Notes: generated from the sequence alone by a model not told the origin. Positions 1 through 8,757 are shown, counted from the first letter of the stretch. The stretch: DNA of 64,000 bases from CAVOEB01 sp965249645 (GCA_965249645.1 CBDFML010000012.1:1426001-1490000), one strand, 5' to 3'. A program made the numbers and translations.

Positions 1-620
1 GTCTCCTTGACGCCCTTGGGACCGAACAGTGCCGCGACAGATTCTGTCAGGATCGTGCCCGGCGAGACGGTGTTCACCGTGATGCCGTGCTTGGCGTATT
101 CGAGCGCCGCGCCTTTCGCGAAGGCATTTACCCCGCCCTTGCTCGCGCCGTAATGGGACAGCGCGGGAAACCCTACCGTCGGGCCGGTAACCGACGAGGT
201 GATCAGGATGCGGCCCTTTTTCTGCCTGACCATGCTCGGGGCCACCGCCTTGGTGAGCAGGAAGGCGCTGCGCAGGTTGACGGCCATGACCTCGTCCCAC
301 AACTCAACGGACATAGTCTTGATCATGGCGTCGGGGTAGATGCCCGCATTATGCACCAGGATGTCGATCCGCCGGTAGGCTCTAAGGGTTTCCTTGACCA
401 GGTTCTTGATGCTCGCCGGATCGCGCAGATCGGTCTGCACGAAAATCGCGTTGCCCTTCGCGCGCTTGATCTGGCCGACCACCGCGCGGCCTTCCCGGGC
501 GTTGCGGTTGGCGATGACGACCTTCGCACCGTCCTTGGCAAACACCTTGGCGATACCCTTGCCGATGCCCTTGCCGCCGCCGGTGACGGTTGCGACCTTG
601 CCCTTGATGCTGATAGCCAT
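1..620 (-). CDS. SDR-family NAD(P)-dependent oxidoreductase, C-terminus cut by window edge
   Basis: About 206 N-terminal residues of a short-chain dehydrogenase are visible; no stop occurs before the window edge. The protein starts MAISIKGKVATVTGGGKGIG, giving the glycine-rich cofactor loop TGGGKGIG at about residues 13-20. It then shows the structural VHNAG motif near residue 90, a catalytic Ser in ITSS, and the YGASKGG catalytic Tyr/Lys motif near residue 158. The ATG at 618-620 is preceded by a GAGGGGG ribosome site. A second SDR lies 92 bp upstream on the same strand, so the two are probably cotranscribed with the oxygenase genes beyond. The family oxidises or reduces hydroxyl/keto groups; the substrate cannot be read from sequence. 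The family call is firm, the substrate is unknown. Confidence 0.9.
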   Translation of the reverse strand, partial: MAISIKGKVATVTGGGKGIGKGIAKVFAKDGAKVVIANRNAREGRAVVGQIKRAKGNAIFVQTDLRDPASIKNLVKETLRAYRRIDILVHNAGIYPDAMIKTMSVELWDEVMAVNLRSAFLLTKAVAPSMVRQKKGRILITSSVTGPTVGFPALSHYGASKGGVNAFAKGAALEYAKHGITVNTVSPGTILTESVAALFGPKGVKE

Positions 621-712
621 TCGCTGATGTCCCCCTCGCTTATCAATCCGCCGTGGCCGACCCTTAGCCTATCGACCAGGGTTCAATTTTTGAAGCACGC
701 GGTTGCGCCGCG

Positions 713-1459
713 TCAGATCGCCGTGAGGCCGCCATCGGCGACGACGATTGAGCCGGTCATGTTCGAGGCATCGTCCGAGAGCATGAAGCGGATGACACCG
801 GCAAGTTCTTCCGGCTGGCCCACTCGCTTGAGCAGCGTCGAATCGATGACCCGCTGGCGCTCGACCGCGGGATCGGGAACCGTAACGTCGATCTCGCGCA
901 GCAGCGGCGTTTCCACAGGCCCGGGACAGACGCAATTGACGCGGATGCCATCTATGGCGTGATCGACGGCCAGTGCCCGGGTGAGTTGGAGCACGCCACC
1001 CTTGGACGCGCAATAGGCGGGAGTCATGGGTCCGCCGACCATGCCGAGATCGGAGCCGATATTGACGATAGTCCCGCCGCCGTCCTTGCGCATCACCGGG
1101 ATCATCGCCCGGCAGCATAGAAAGACTCCCTTGAGGTTGACGCCGAGCTGACGATCCCAATCTTCCTCGGTGGTGTCTTCGAGAAACTTGGAAACGACGA
1201 TACCCGCGCAATTGACCAACCCGTCGATGCGGCCATAGGCAGCCTGGGCATCGCGCACCATCGCCTCGACCTGATCGGCCTTCGTGACATCGGCCTGACA
1301 CGCGGTTACCTCGCCGCCGGCGGCACGCAATTCATCGGCGAGGGACGACAGGTCGTCGCGGTCGGCCAACACCACCCGCGCACCGTCTGCCGCCAGACGC
1401 CGGACCGTCGCCCGGCCGATGCCCGACGCCGCGCCGGTCACAATGATTGTCTTGTCCAT
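713..1459 (-). CDS. SDR-family oxidoreductase, 248 aa
   Basis: This is a full-length classical short-chain dehydrogenase (248 aa, the usual 245-255). It begins MDKTIIVTGAASGIGRATVR, with TGAASGIG as the nucleotide-binding loop. VNCAG, a Ser in NIGSD and the AYCASKGG active-site motif follow, and the end LSDDASNMTGSIVVADGG is the standard SDR terminus. The cofactor loop is followed by acidic residues (DRDD), which hints at NAD rather than NADP; this is inference. The gene lies between the core-deleted oxygenase remnant (15 bp upstream) and another SDR (92 bp downstream), all on the minus strand. A dehydrogenase beside a hydroxylase-type oxygenase would suit stepwise oxidation of one small molecule, but no substrate is indicated. 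Confidence 0.93.
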   Translation of the reverse strand: MDKTIIVTGAASGIGRATVRRLAADGARVVLADRDDLSSLADELRAAGGEVTACQADVTKADQVEAMVRDAQAAYGRIDGLVNCAGIVVSKFLEDTTEEDWDRQLGVNLKGVFLCCRAMIPVMRKDGGGTIVNIGSDLGMVGGPMTPAYCASKGGVLQLTRALAVDHAIDGIRVNCVCPGPVETPLLREIDVTVPDPAVERQRVIDSTLLKRVGQPEELAGVIRFMLSDDASNMTGSIVVADGGLTAI

Positions 1460-1474
1460 GTCTATCGCTGCTCC

Positions 1475-1735
1475 TCAGTTGCCCGGCGCCTGTCGCAGAC
1501 TGTAGCCCGCCGCCTCGCCCGCAAAATAGGTCGAGCGCAAGTTCATGGTCGTCCAATCTCCAGACCGAACCGGGCCGTATTTCGGCGGATGATCGGCATC
1601 CTGGCAGCTCGGCAGACACGACACGATAGAATCGTAATTGGCGCCAAAGAACAGCGCTCCGACGTCGATGACGGGGATCGACTCGAAAGATACGCGCTTG
1701 GCGCCGCGCGCGAGCACCGATTGATCGAGTGCCAT
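1475..1735 (-). pseudogene. Internally deleted 2-oxoglutarate/Fe(II) oxygenase (isopenicillin-N-synthase-like) remnant, 86 codons, frame intact
   Basis: The open frame joins the first ~28 residues of an isopenicillin-N-synthase-type oxygenase (SFESIPVIDVGAL) directly to the last ~58 residues (FFGANYDSIVSCLPSCQDAD). The intact neighbour at 1837-2907 carries matching segments SVENIPVVDLSPI near residues 38-49 and FFYGANFDAEVRCLPTC near 310-326. By that comparison about 260 residues are missing, including the HxD...H iron site and the RxS 2-oxoglutarate site. The frame across the junction (about 1650) is preserved. The chosen ATG has a GGAAGAG ribosome site a few bases upstream, so it could still be translated. 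It diverges too much from the neighbour to be a recombination product of it. Most likely it is a decayed paralogue; a small regulatory protein or an assembly collapse are alternatives. Confidence 0.7.
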
Positions 1736-1836
1736 GTCGATCTCTTCCGCTTTAAACCGCGTGTAACGAGCGCGCGCATTCTGGCCCGGTGGCAGCACAC
1801 AGACAAGCCGCGCGACGACGGCTCCTCAGGCATCCG

Positions 1837-2907
1837 TCAGGCAGGAAACCCGTAGACCTTCTGAATTTGATCGACCGCCCAGGCACCCGCTGTCGTGGGC
1901 GGGTATTTCGCGGGGTGCGCCTCGTCGCAGCAGGTCGGCAGGCAACGAACCTCGGCGTCGAAATTGGCGCCGTAGAAAAACGGGAAGGAATAGCGCTCGC
2001 GGCCCGAGCGGTTGACCACACGGTGCGGGGTTGAAGCGTAGAGATCGTTGGTCCAGCGCGCCATCATGTCGCCGACATTGACGACGAAGGTGGCGGGAAT
2101 CGGCGGCGCGGCAATCCACTCGCCGGCGGCGTTCATCAGCTCCAACCCGCCGGCATCGTCCTGGAGCAGGATGGTGAAGCACTCGTAGTCGGTATGGGGC
2201 CCGATCCCCCAGCGTGTCGGGGCGTGTGCGGACGGGTCGGGCGGGTAGTGTATCAACCGCATCTGACCCAGGGGCTTGGAAATCATCGGCTCGAAGAAAT
2301 CATCGGGAAGCTCAAGCGCGATTGCGAAGGCCTGGAACAGGTCGCGCCCCAGCGCCCGGATCGCCTCGTAATAGCCGTAGACCGTCTCGCGAAAACCAGG
2401 CAGATCGTCGGGCCAGCGGTTGGGGCCATACATGGGACAGCCGGCCAGCCGGCCGGGATCGTCGGCGGGCAATTCGAGGCTGAACTCGAACGCCTCGTGC
2501 AAATCGCCCGCTTCCGCGGTGCCGGGAATAAGATGTTCGCCCAAGGGCATGTAACCCCGGCCGTAAATCTCGGAGGCGCGAAAATCGATCGCCATCTTCG
2601 CCTCGTCCGCCAAGGTGAAGAAGCGCCGGGCCTCGCGCTCGAGCGCCTCGATCTGCGCCGCCGCAACGCCGTGATTGGAAATATAGAAGAACCCGACCTC
2701 GCGGCAGGCCCGGTCCACGGCATCGGCGCAGGCCTCCATCGCCGCGCGGTCTCCGCCCCGAATTGGCGAAAGATCAACCACCGGAATATTCTCGACGGAA
2801 ATCCGCCGCACATCGAGAGAGAGGCGCCGCGCCAGGCGAGGCTCGTCGGGACTGGTCTCAGGCGCGATGACGGAACATCCTTTCTGCCACATGGGCGACC
2901 GGACCAT
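1837..2907 (-). CDS. 2-oxoglutarate/Fe(II)-dependent dioxygenase, isopenicillin-N-synthase-like, up to 356 aa
   Basis: The N-terminal DIOX_N domain starts at about residue 38 (IPVVDLSPI). The C-terminal double-stranded beta-helix contains HTDYECFTILLQDD, the first His and Asp of the iron triad, then RVVNRSGRERYSFPFF, with the distal His region and the Arg-x-Ser type cosubstrate motif. It ends YGANFDAEVRCLPTC. This architecture is shared by isopenicillin N synthase, ACC oxidase and many bacterial catabolic hydroxylases; 330-350 aa is usual. Enzymes of this family couple 2-oxoglutarate decarboxylation (or O2 alone) to substrate oxidation in the cytoplasm. Two ATG codons are possible (2907 and 2892), neither with a convincing ribosome site. 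It appears to head the minus-strand unit with the remnant and two SDRs. The substrate is unknown. Confidence 0.88.
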   Translation of the reverse strand: MVRSPMWQKGCSVIAPETSPDEPRLARRLSLDVRRISVENIPVVDLSPIRGGDRAAMEACADAVDRACREVGFFYISNHGVAAAQIEALEREARRFFTLADEAKMAIDFRASEIYGRGYMPLGEHLIPGTAEAGDLHEAFEFSLELPADDPGRLAGCPMYGPNRWPDDLPGFRETVYGYYEAIRALGRDLFQAFAIALELPDDFFEPMISKPLGQMRLIHYPPDPSAHAPTRWGIGPHTDYECFTILLQDDAGGLELMNAAGEWIAAPPIPATFVVNVGDMMARWTNDLYASTPHRVVNRSGRERYSFPFFYGANFDAEVRCLPTCCDEAHPAKYPPTTAGAWAVDQIQKVYGFPA

Positions 2908-3029
2908 GATGCCCGACGATAGCGCCTCTGTTCAAGGTGCACCAAGCCGCCCTTGCACGGCCGTACCAAACATTTCAAGATGCGCCCGGTCAGCCCCGGC
3001 CCGATGCGGGGACAGCACGGGGAATTGTC

Positions 3030-3569
3030 ATGGCGTTGTTCGGCGATCGTGCAAGCAAAAAGCCTAGGGGCGAGAAGCCGCCCACCACGTTTGCGAAGGT
3101 TTCGTGCCAGCTTTTCGGCAACCTCCTGGCCGCTCTTGAACGGGCCGTGCCCGACGCGAAGCCTGATTATACGGTGGTACTGCGCTACGCCGTCGCCATC
3201 ATCGCGCTCAACTACCACTCCCGTCACATCAAGAGCCCGGACGTCGCCACGGTAATCGATGAGGCCAACAGGAATGCCGCGCGCAGCATGGCGCACACGC
3301 TCGACAACGAGGCCCGGATTGACGATCGCGTCGCCTTTTACGACCGCTACATGGCTATTTCGCCGGGTTCCCTCGCGGACGAAATCGAATCGCTCGTGCT
3401 CGATCTGGTGACGGGCAAGGACGACGCTACCTATTCCCTCGTGCGCCGCTACGCCGAAGACGCGCTGGGTACCCCGTTGACGATGACGGACGAGGCGTTC
3501 ACGGAATTTGGCGAAGTTGTCGAAGAGCGGATCATGATCTCTTCCAAGTTGGTCACGAAGTCCCTCTAG
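3030..3569 (+). CDS. Hypothetical protein, 179 aa
   Basis: I do not recognise this family. The chosen ATG (protein start MALFGDRASKKPRGEKPP) follows a GGGGAA ribosome-site-like run about 6 bases upstream; an earlier in-frame start at 2937 would add 31 low-complexity residues and looks spurious. The protein is soluble-looking, without signal peptide or membrane span. It is rich in charged helices, with a central segment (YTVVLRYAVAIIALNYHSRH) and an acidic, helical C-terminal half ending MISSKLVTKSL. Coding bias agrees with its neighbours. It is transcribed away from the divergent oxygenase unit, with about 120 bp between the two, so it probably has its own promoter. No function is proposed. 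Confidence 0.7.
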   Translation: MALFGDRASKKPRGEKPPTTFAKVSCQLFGNLLAALERAVPDAKPDYTVVLRYAVAIIALNYHSRHIKSPDVATVIDEANRNAARSMAHTLDNEARIDDRVAFYDRYMAISPGSLADEIESLVLDLVTGKDDATYSLVRRYAEDALGTPLTMTDEAFTEFGEVVEERIMISSKLVTKSL

Positions 3570-3854
3570 GATTTTGGGGCTATCGGGCCCCTAAGCCGCA
3601 CGGGCATCCCGGTTAATTGGAACGGCTGGGAATATTGCCGTTTTTCCGGATAAATCCGATTCGCAATGGGATTCCCGCATACCCCGGCACTAAGCCCAAG
3701 CACGGCCTAAAGAAACGGCAATAAATAATTGACAAAGCAGGACGACCTACGCATGGTTAACGCCGATTCCCGCACCCTCCCGGTGTAATTACGCGACCGG
3801 TCGGGGGCTCGGGAGCAGCATCGGATCGACCCGCGGGGGGGGGGGCATCGAAGG
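3570..3854 (+). other. 285-bp intergenic region with G11 tract and a TTGACA box
   Basis: A short GC hairpin (GGGGC / GCCCC) lies just after the hypothetical gene at about 3575-3592, with no T-run behind it. A TTGACA hexamer stands at 3729-3734 but no good -10 box is seen 16-18 bases on. An ATG at 3753 opens only 11 codons before a stop. A run of eleven G (3835-3845) precedes the TTG start of the next gene by nine bases. I see no RNA gene here. Confidence 0.5.
3835..3845 (+). repeat. Homopolymer G11 tract next to a start codon
   Basis: Eleven consecutive G residues end nine bases before the TTG start of the M23 peptidase gene. The run could itself act as a Shine-Dalgarno-like site, and runs of this length are prone to slippage in replication and in sequencing. 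The frame just upstream has no ATG or GTG between the in-frame stop at 3786 and the TTG, so a length error here could hide the true start. Confidence 0.85.
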
Positions 3855-5970
3855 TTGCGTCTCTCAGTTCAAGGAATCGGAGTCTGTGCCGCGGTCGGCT
3901 TGACCGTGACGCTGCTGACGATTCAATTTGCCTCGTCCCCGGCACCGCCGGCCAGCGCCGCGACCGGGCCGGAATTCGTAACGGTCTATGCGGACCTGGC
4001 GACCACGCCGCTTGCAACGACGCCTCAGGCAGCGACGCTGATTACAATCTCGTTCCAGGTTCAGCGAGGCGACACGCTGGCAACCCTTCTCTCCACCGCC
4101 GGAGTCGAGCGGCGCCAGGCAGATGCCGCGATCCACGCCATACGCGCCGTATTCAATCCGAAGCATCTCAATATCGGCAACGACATGATCGTCGCCCTGC
4201 TCGAGCAGGACGATGCCGCGTCCCGGCTGGAGGGGGTCACTCTCTGGCTGGGTGGCGATAATTACATCGAGGTCAGTCGGATCGGCGATCTGGATTACGA
4301 AGCGCGGCGCACGAGTGATCCATCGCTCGCCCAGGAACAGGCCGACCTGTCTGAACTGCTTCATATCGGGATCAACAAAGGTGACACCCTACGCAACCCT
4401 CCTGACGGCGGCCGGAGTGAGCCCGAAGCAGGTGGACCTCGCGGTGAGAGCGCTGCGCCAGCAATTCAATCCCAAGAAATTGCGCACGGAGCACGAGATC
4501 TTCCTTAGCCTCGACTCCGGTGCGGAGCTTTTGGGCTTTGCACTGAAGACGGGCGACGACCGGTTCATTACGGTATCGCGCGACAACAGCGGTCGCTACG
4601 TGGCCCGACGTACGGGTCAGCCCAACCTGCCTAAAGCAAGCGTGAACGTCGTCGCCGAGACGACACCGGCGGCACTCGATACCAACGACGGAACGCCGGA
4701 TGACCCTCTCCACGCTCCGGCGCCCGCCTCGATCGCAGTGGAGAACCATCCAGCGTCCGCACCCTCGCCGAGCCAGTCCCGGGCAGACGAACCGGTCCGC
4801 ATATCCGCGACCGATCCGGTCGCACACGGCGACGGGCCAAACGCAACGCTGGCGATCGAGAGGGGCGACACACTGATGAATGCGCTGTTGCGTGCGGGAG
4901 CGGGGAACGCCGATGCGCACCACGCCATCGAAGCGTTCAAGCAGGTGCTCAATCCCCGCAAGCTGCAGGCGGGCCAGGAACTCACGGTCCACTTCGATCA
5001 CGGGGTGGGCAAGAACGACGAACTGGTTCTCGCGAGCTTCAGTCTTCAGCTAGGCCCGGACAGGGACATCGTGGTCAACCGCGAAAACGACGGCGGCTAT
5101 GCCGCGGGCGAAGTGCAAAAACCCGTCGAGATGGTGGCGACCCGCACCCAGGGAACGATCAATAGCAGCCTCTACGTGGCTGCGGTCGATGCGGGAATGC
5201 CGATCGCCGTGCTGATGGAAATGATTCGCGCGTTTAGCTTCGACGTCGACTTCCAGCGCGAAATCCAGAAAGGCAACACCTTCGAGATTCTGTTCGACCG
5301 GGCCTACACGACGGACGGCGAACTCGTGCGCGAGGGGCCGATGCGCTATGCAGCGCTGACCCTAGGAGGCAAGACGCTCGAGCTTTACCGGTTTGAACTG
5401 GCGGACGGGCGCATTGATTATTTCGACGCCAAGGGCCAGAGCGTGCGCAAGGCCTTGATGCGCACGCCAATCGACGGCGCGCGGCTGAGTTCGACCTACG
5501 GCATGCGCGAACATCCTATCCTGGGCTATACCACCATACATCGCGGTGTCGATTTCGCGGCATCGACGGGAACCCCGATCATGGCGGCGGGCGACGGTGT
5601 CATCGAGAAATCCCGGCGCAACGGCGGCTACGGCAAATATGTGCGTATCCGACACAATTCAAACCATTCGACCGCCTACGCCCACCTCAACGCCTACGGT
5701 CCGGGAATCAAGGAAGGACGGCGGGTGAACCAGGGCGATATCATCGGCTATGTCGGCACGACGGGCCGCTCGACGGGACCGCATCTCCATTACGAGGTGC
5801 TTTTCAACGGCGAGCAAATCAACCTATTGAGTGTAAAGCTGCCCACGGGTGAAAAGCTCGGGGGGGCCGAGCTTGCCCGCTTCCAGCAGAGCCGCGAGGC
5901 CGTGATCGCCGAGCTCAACAGTCTGCCGACGATGACCCAGGTGGCGGAAAAGGATCCCGCGACCCGCTGA
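3855..5970 (+). CDS. M23-family peptidoglycan metallopeptidase with three OapA/LysM-like repeats; frame broken by one base near 4392
   Basis: Read through a +1 correction, this encodes about 704 aa: an N-terminal membrane segment (residues ~8-26), three repeats that each begin GDTL and contain NP(K/R)(H/K)L (near residues 70-118, 175-225 and ~330-380), and a C-terminal M23 endopeptidase domain. Zinc-site motifs are HRGVDF (His/Asp, near 562-566) and HLHYE (near 643). Such periplasmic enzymes cut peptide crosslinks during envelope growth. Repeat 1 reads GDTLATLLSTAG. Repeat 2 reads GDTL, then needs one base skipped (C at 4392) to give ATLLTAAG, which places the disruption precisely. The rest of both frames is undamaged, so a sequencing error or a recent mutation is likelier than old decay. 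The TTG start is the only in-frame candidate and is uncertain because of the G11 tract. Confidence 0.85.
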
Positions 5971-6019
5971 CGGGGCGAGTGCTCCCCTTCTCACAGACGA
6001 TATCAGGAGTGAGGGAAAT

Positions 6020-8629
6020 TTAAGCCGCGGAGAGCACACTTTCCGCGGCGATACCGTTAATCACGAGGCCGTCTTCGCCGGTCGAGATGCGTGCCGTCTC
6101 GCCGTCCGCCAACTTGCCTTCAAGGATAAGGCTCGCCAGCGGATTCTGGAGGTTGCGCTGGATGATCCGCTTGAGCGGGCGAGCACCATAAACCGGATCG
6201 TAACCCTGGTCCGCCAACCACGCGCGGGCCGAATTGTCGAACTCCAGACTGATTTTGCGATCCGACAGCAAAGCCGCAAGCCGCGTCACCTGAATATCGA
6301 CGATAGAGTCCATATCGGCGCGGCTCAGGCGATGGAACAGAATAATTTCGTCCAGCCGGTTGAGAAATTCCGGCCGAAAGCTCTGTCGCACGATTTCCAT
6401 CACGGGCTCGCGCAAGCTGCTCGAATCCTCGCCCTCCGCCTGAGTCGCCAATAGCTCGCCGCCGAGATTCGAGGTCATGATGACGATGGTGTTGCTGAAA
6501 TCGACGGTCCTGCCCTGCCCGTCGGTCAAGCGGCCGTCATCGAACAATTGAAGGAAGACGTTGAAAACGTCCGCGTGCGCCTTTTCGATTTCGTCGAACA
6601 ACACGACCTGGAAGGGTCGCCGCCGTACCGCCTCGGTCAAGGCCCCGCCTTCCTCGTAACCGATATACCCGGGGGGCGCCCCGATCAGACGGCTGACGGC
6701 GTGTTTTTCCATGTATTCGGACATGTCAATCCGGACCATCGCGGTCTCGTCATCGAACAGGAATGCCGCCAGGCTCTTGGCCAGTTCGGTCTTGCCGACC
6801 CCGGTCGGCCCCAGGAACAGAAACGATCCGATCGGCCGGTTCGCTTCCTGCAGGCCGGCTCGCGCCCGACGGACCGCATTGCTCACCGCGACCACCGCTT
6901 CGTCCTGGCCTATCACGCGCCGTCCGATTTCCTCTTCCATATGAAGGAGTTTTTCGCGCTCGCCCGCCAACATCTTTTCCACCGGCACGCCGGTCCAGCG
7001 CGACACCACCGAAGCGACATCCTGCTCGGTTACCGCTTCGTTCAGCATGTGTTCGCCCGCATCCCCGTCCGTTTCGGACTCGGCGAGCTTGTGCTCGAGC
7101 TCGGGGATAACGCCGTAAGATAATTCGCCGGCACGGGCAAGATCGCCCTCACGTTGAGCCCGCTCGAGCTCCACGCGCGCCGCATCGAGCTCTTCCTTGA
7201 GCTTGTGCGTACCCGCCAGGCGCTGCTTTTCCGCCTGCCAGATCGCGGTCAATTCGCCGGCACGGGCTTCGAACCCGGCCAACTCCTCGCCCAGCTTGAC
7301 GAGCCGCTCCTTCGACGCAGCGTCGGTTTCTTTCTTCAGAGCCTCCTGCTCGATCTTGAGTTGAATAATGCGACGATCGAGCTCATCGACCTCTTCGGGC
7401 TTGCTATCGACTTCCATGCGCAAGCGACTTGCGGCCTCGTCGACCAAGTCGATCGCCTTGTCCGGCAAGAAGCGGTCGGTGATGTAGCGATTGGACAGCG
7501 TCGCCGCATTGACCAGCGCGCTGTCGGTGATCCGCACGCCATGGTGAAGCTCGTACTTCTCCTTCAGGCCGCGCAGGATTGAAATCGTATCCTCGACGGT
7601 GGGTTCCGAGACGAAGACGGTCTGGAACCGCCGGGCGAGCGCAGCGTCTTTTTCGATGTATTTACGATATTCATCGAGGGTCGTGGCGCCGACACAGTGC
7701 AGCTCGCCTCGTGCCAAAGCGGGCTTGAGTAAATTTGAGGCATCCATCGAGCCTTCCGCAGCCCCGGCGCCGACCAGGGTATGAAGCTCGTCGATGAACA
7801 GAACGATCTGGCCTTCCGCCGAGGTGACCTCGGTCAGCACTGCCTTCAGCCGCTCCTCGAATTCTCCCCGGAATTTTGCGCCGGCGATGAGTGCGCCAAG
7901 ATCGAGCACGAGCAATGCCTTGTTTTTGAGGCTCTCGGGAACGTCGCCGTTCACGATGCGATGGGCGAGCCCCTCGACGATGGCGGTCTTGCCCACCCCG
8001 GGCTCGCCAATCAGCACGGGATTGTTCTTGGTGCGCCGCGAGAGCACCTGGATGGTACGGCGAATTTCCTCGTCGCGCCCGATCACCGGATCGAGATTGC
8101 CGTCGCGGGAGGCCGCTGTCAGGTCGCGGGCATATTTCTTGAGAGCGTCATAGCCCTCTTCGGCGCTGGCTGAATCGGCAGTGCGCCCCTTGCGCATTTC
8201 GATGATGGCGCTGTTCAGGTTCTGCGCCGTCACCCCGGCGTCGGCGAGGATCGTCCCAGCCGCAGTGCCCTGAGCCAGCGCCAACGCAAGCAAAAGACGC
8301 TCGACGGTCACGAAAGAATCGCCCGTCTTGTCGGCCACCTCTTGGGCCGATTCGAACAGCCGCGCCATTTCGGGTGCCAGGTAGAGGCTGTTTGCACCGC
8401 CGCCTTCAACCTTGGGCCGCTTGGCCAACTCGGTTTCAACCGCCTTAACCACCGTTTCCGGATTGCCGCCGCCGGCACGGATCAGATTTCCACAGAGACC
8501 TTCCTTGTCGTCGAGCAGCACCTTAAGCAGATGCTCGGGCGTAAATTGCTGGTGGCCCCGCGACAGCGCTGCGCTCTGGGCCGCCTGGACGAACCCGCGC
8601 GCACGCTCGGTATATTTTTCAAAATCCAT
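6020..8629 (-). CDS. clpB: ATP-dependent disaggregase ClpB (Hsp100)
   Basis: The 869-aa length is typical. The order is: Clp_N double repeat (1-~145), first AAA+ module with Walker A GEPGVGKTAIVEG near residue 205, the long middle coiled coil (~410-520), and second AAA+ module with GPTGVGKTELAKS near 605. It ends with the D2 small domain (YGARPLKRIIQRN). There is no ClpP-binding IGF/L loop context, and the middle domain is long, so this is ClpB rather than ClpA or ClpC. It works with DnaK/DnaJ to dissolve protein aggregates in the cytoplasm. The ATG at 8629 is preceded by GACGGGAAGCC. A sigma-32-like promoter sits about 45 bases upstream, which fits heat-shock control. It converges on the M23 gene. 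Confidence 0.98.
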   Translation of the reverse strand: MDFEKYTERARGFVQAAQSAALSRGHQQFTPEHLLKVLLDDKEGLCGNLIRAGGGNPETVVKAVETELAKRPKVEGGGANSLYLAPEMARLFESAQEVADKTGDSFVTVERLLLALALAQGTAAGTILADAGVTAQNLNSAIIEMRKGRTADSASAEEGYDALKKYARDLTAASRDGNLDPVIGRDEEIRRTIQVLSRRTKNNPVLIGEPGVGKTAIVEGLAHRIVNGDVPESLKNKALLVLDLGALIAGAKFRGEFEERLKAVLTEVTSAEGQIVLFIDELHTLVGAGAAEGSMDASNLLKPALARGELHCVGATTLDEYRKYIEKDAALARRFQTVFVSEPTVEDTISILRGLKEKYELHHGVRITDSALVNAATLSNRYITDRFLPDKAIDLVDEAASRLRMEVDSKPEEVDELDRRIIQLKIEQEALKKETDAASKERLVKLGEELAGFEARAGELTAIWQAEKQRLAGTHKLKEELDAARVELERAQREGDLARAGELSYGVIPELEHKLAESETDGDAGEHMLNEAVTEQDVASVVSRWTGVPVEKMLAGEREKLLHMEEEIGRRVIGQDEAVVAVSNAVRRARAGLQEANRPIGSFLFLGPTGVGKTELAKSLAAFLFDDETAMVRIDMSEYMEKHAVSRLIGAPPGYIGYEEGGALTEAVRRRPFQVVLFDEIEKAHADVFNVFLQLFDDGRLTDGQGRTVDFSNTIVIMTSNLGGELLATQAEGEDSSSLREPVMEIVRQSFRPEFLNRLDEIILFHRLSRADMDSIVDIQVTRLAALLSDRKISLEFDNSARAWLADQGYDPVYGARPLKRIIQRNLQNPLASLILEGKLADGETARISTGEDGLVINGIAAESVLSAA

Positions 8630-8673
8630 GGTCTGGCTTCCCGTCCCCGGGTCAAAACCTTTCGACCAAGTCT

Positions 8674-8701
8674 ATATGGGGGTCGAGCCGCAAGACGCAA
8701 G
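8674..8701 (-). promoter_or_regulatory. Sigma-32 (RpoH)-type heat-shock promoter of clpB
   Basis: On the minus strand CTTGCGT (8701-8695) and CCCCATAT (8681-8674) are separated by 13 bases. This closely matches the RpoH consensus (CTTGAAA, 11-16 bp, CCCCATnT). Transcription would begin near 8667, leaving a leader of about 38 bases before the clpB ATG. The assignment is by motif only. Confidence 0.75.
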
Positions 8702-8757
8702 ATGTTGCGGCCTGTTTGCTGCGCGTTGGCGGGATCACCCGACCTGAGCCATCGACG

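Noticed and set aside
3729..3788. TTGACA box and 11-codon reading frame starting at 3753 before the M23 gene
   Set aside because: No -10 box stands at the right distance, and an 11-codon frame with a distant AGGA is not distinguishable from chance.
5971..6019. Possible bidirectional terminator between the M23 gene and clpB
   Set aside because: CTCAC / GTGAG can pair, but the loop is long, extension needs G-U pairs and only short T-runs flank it.
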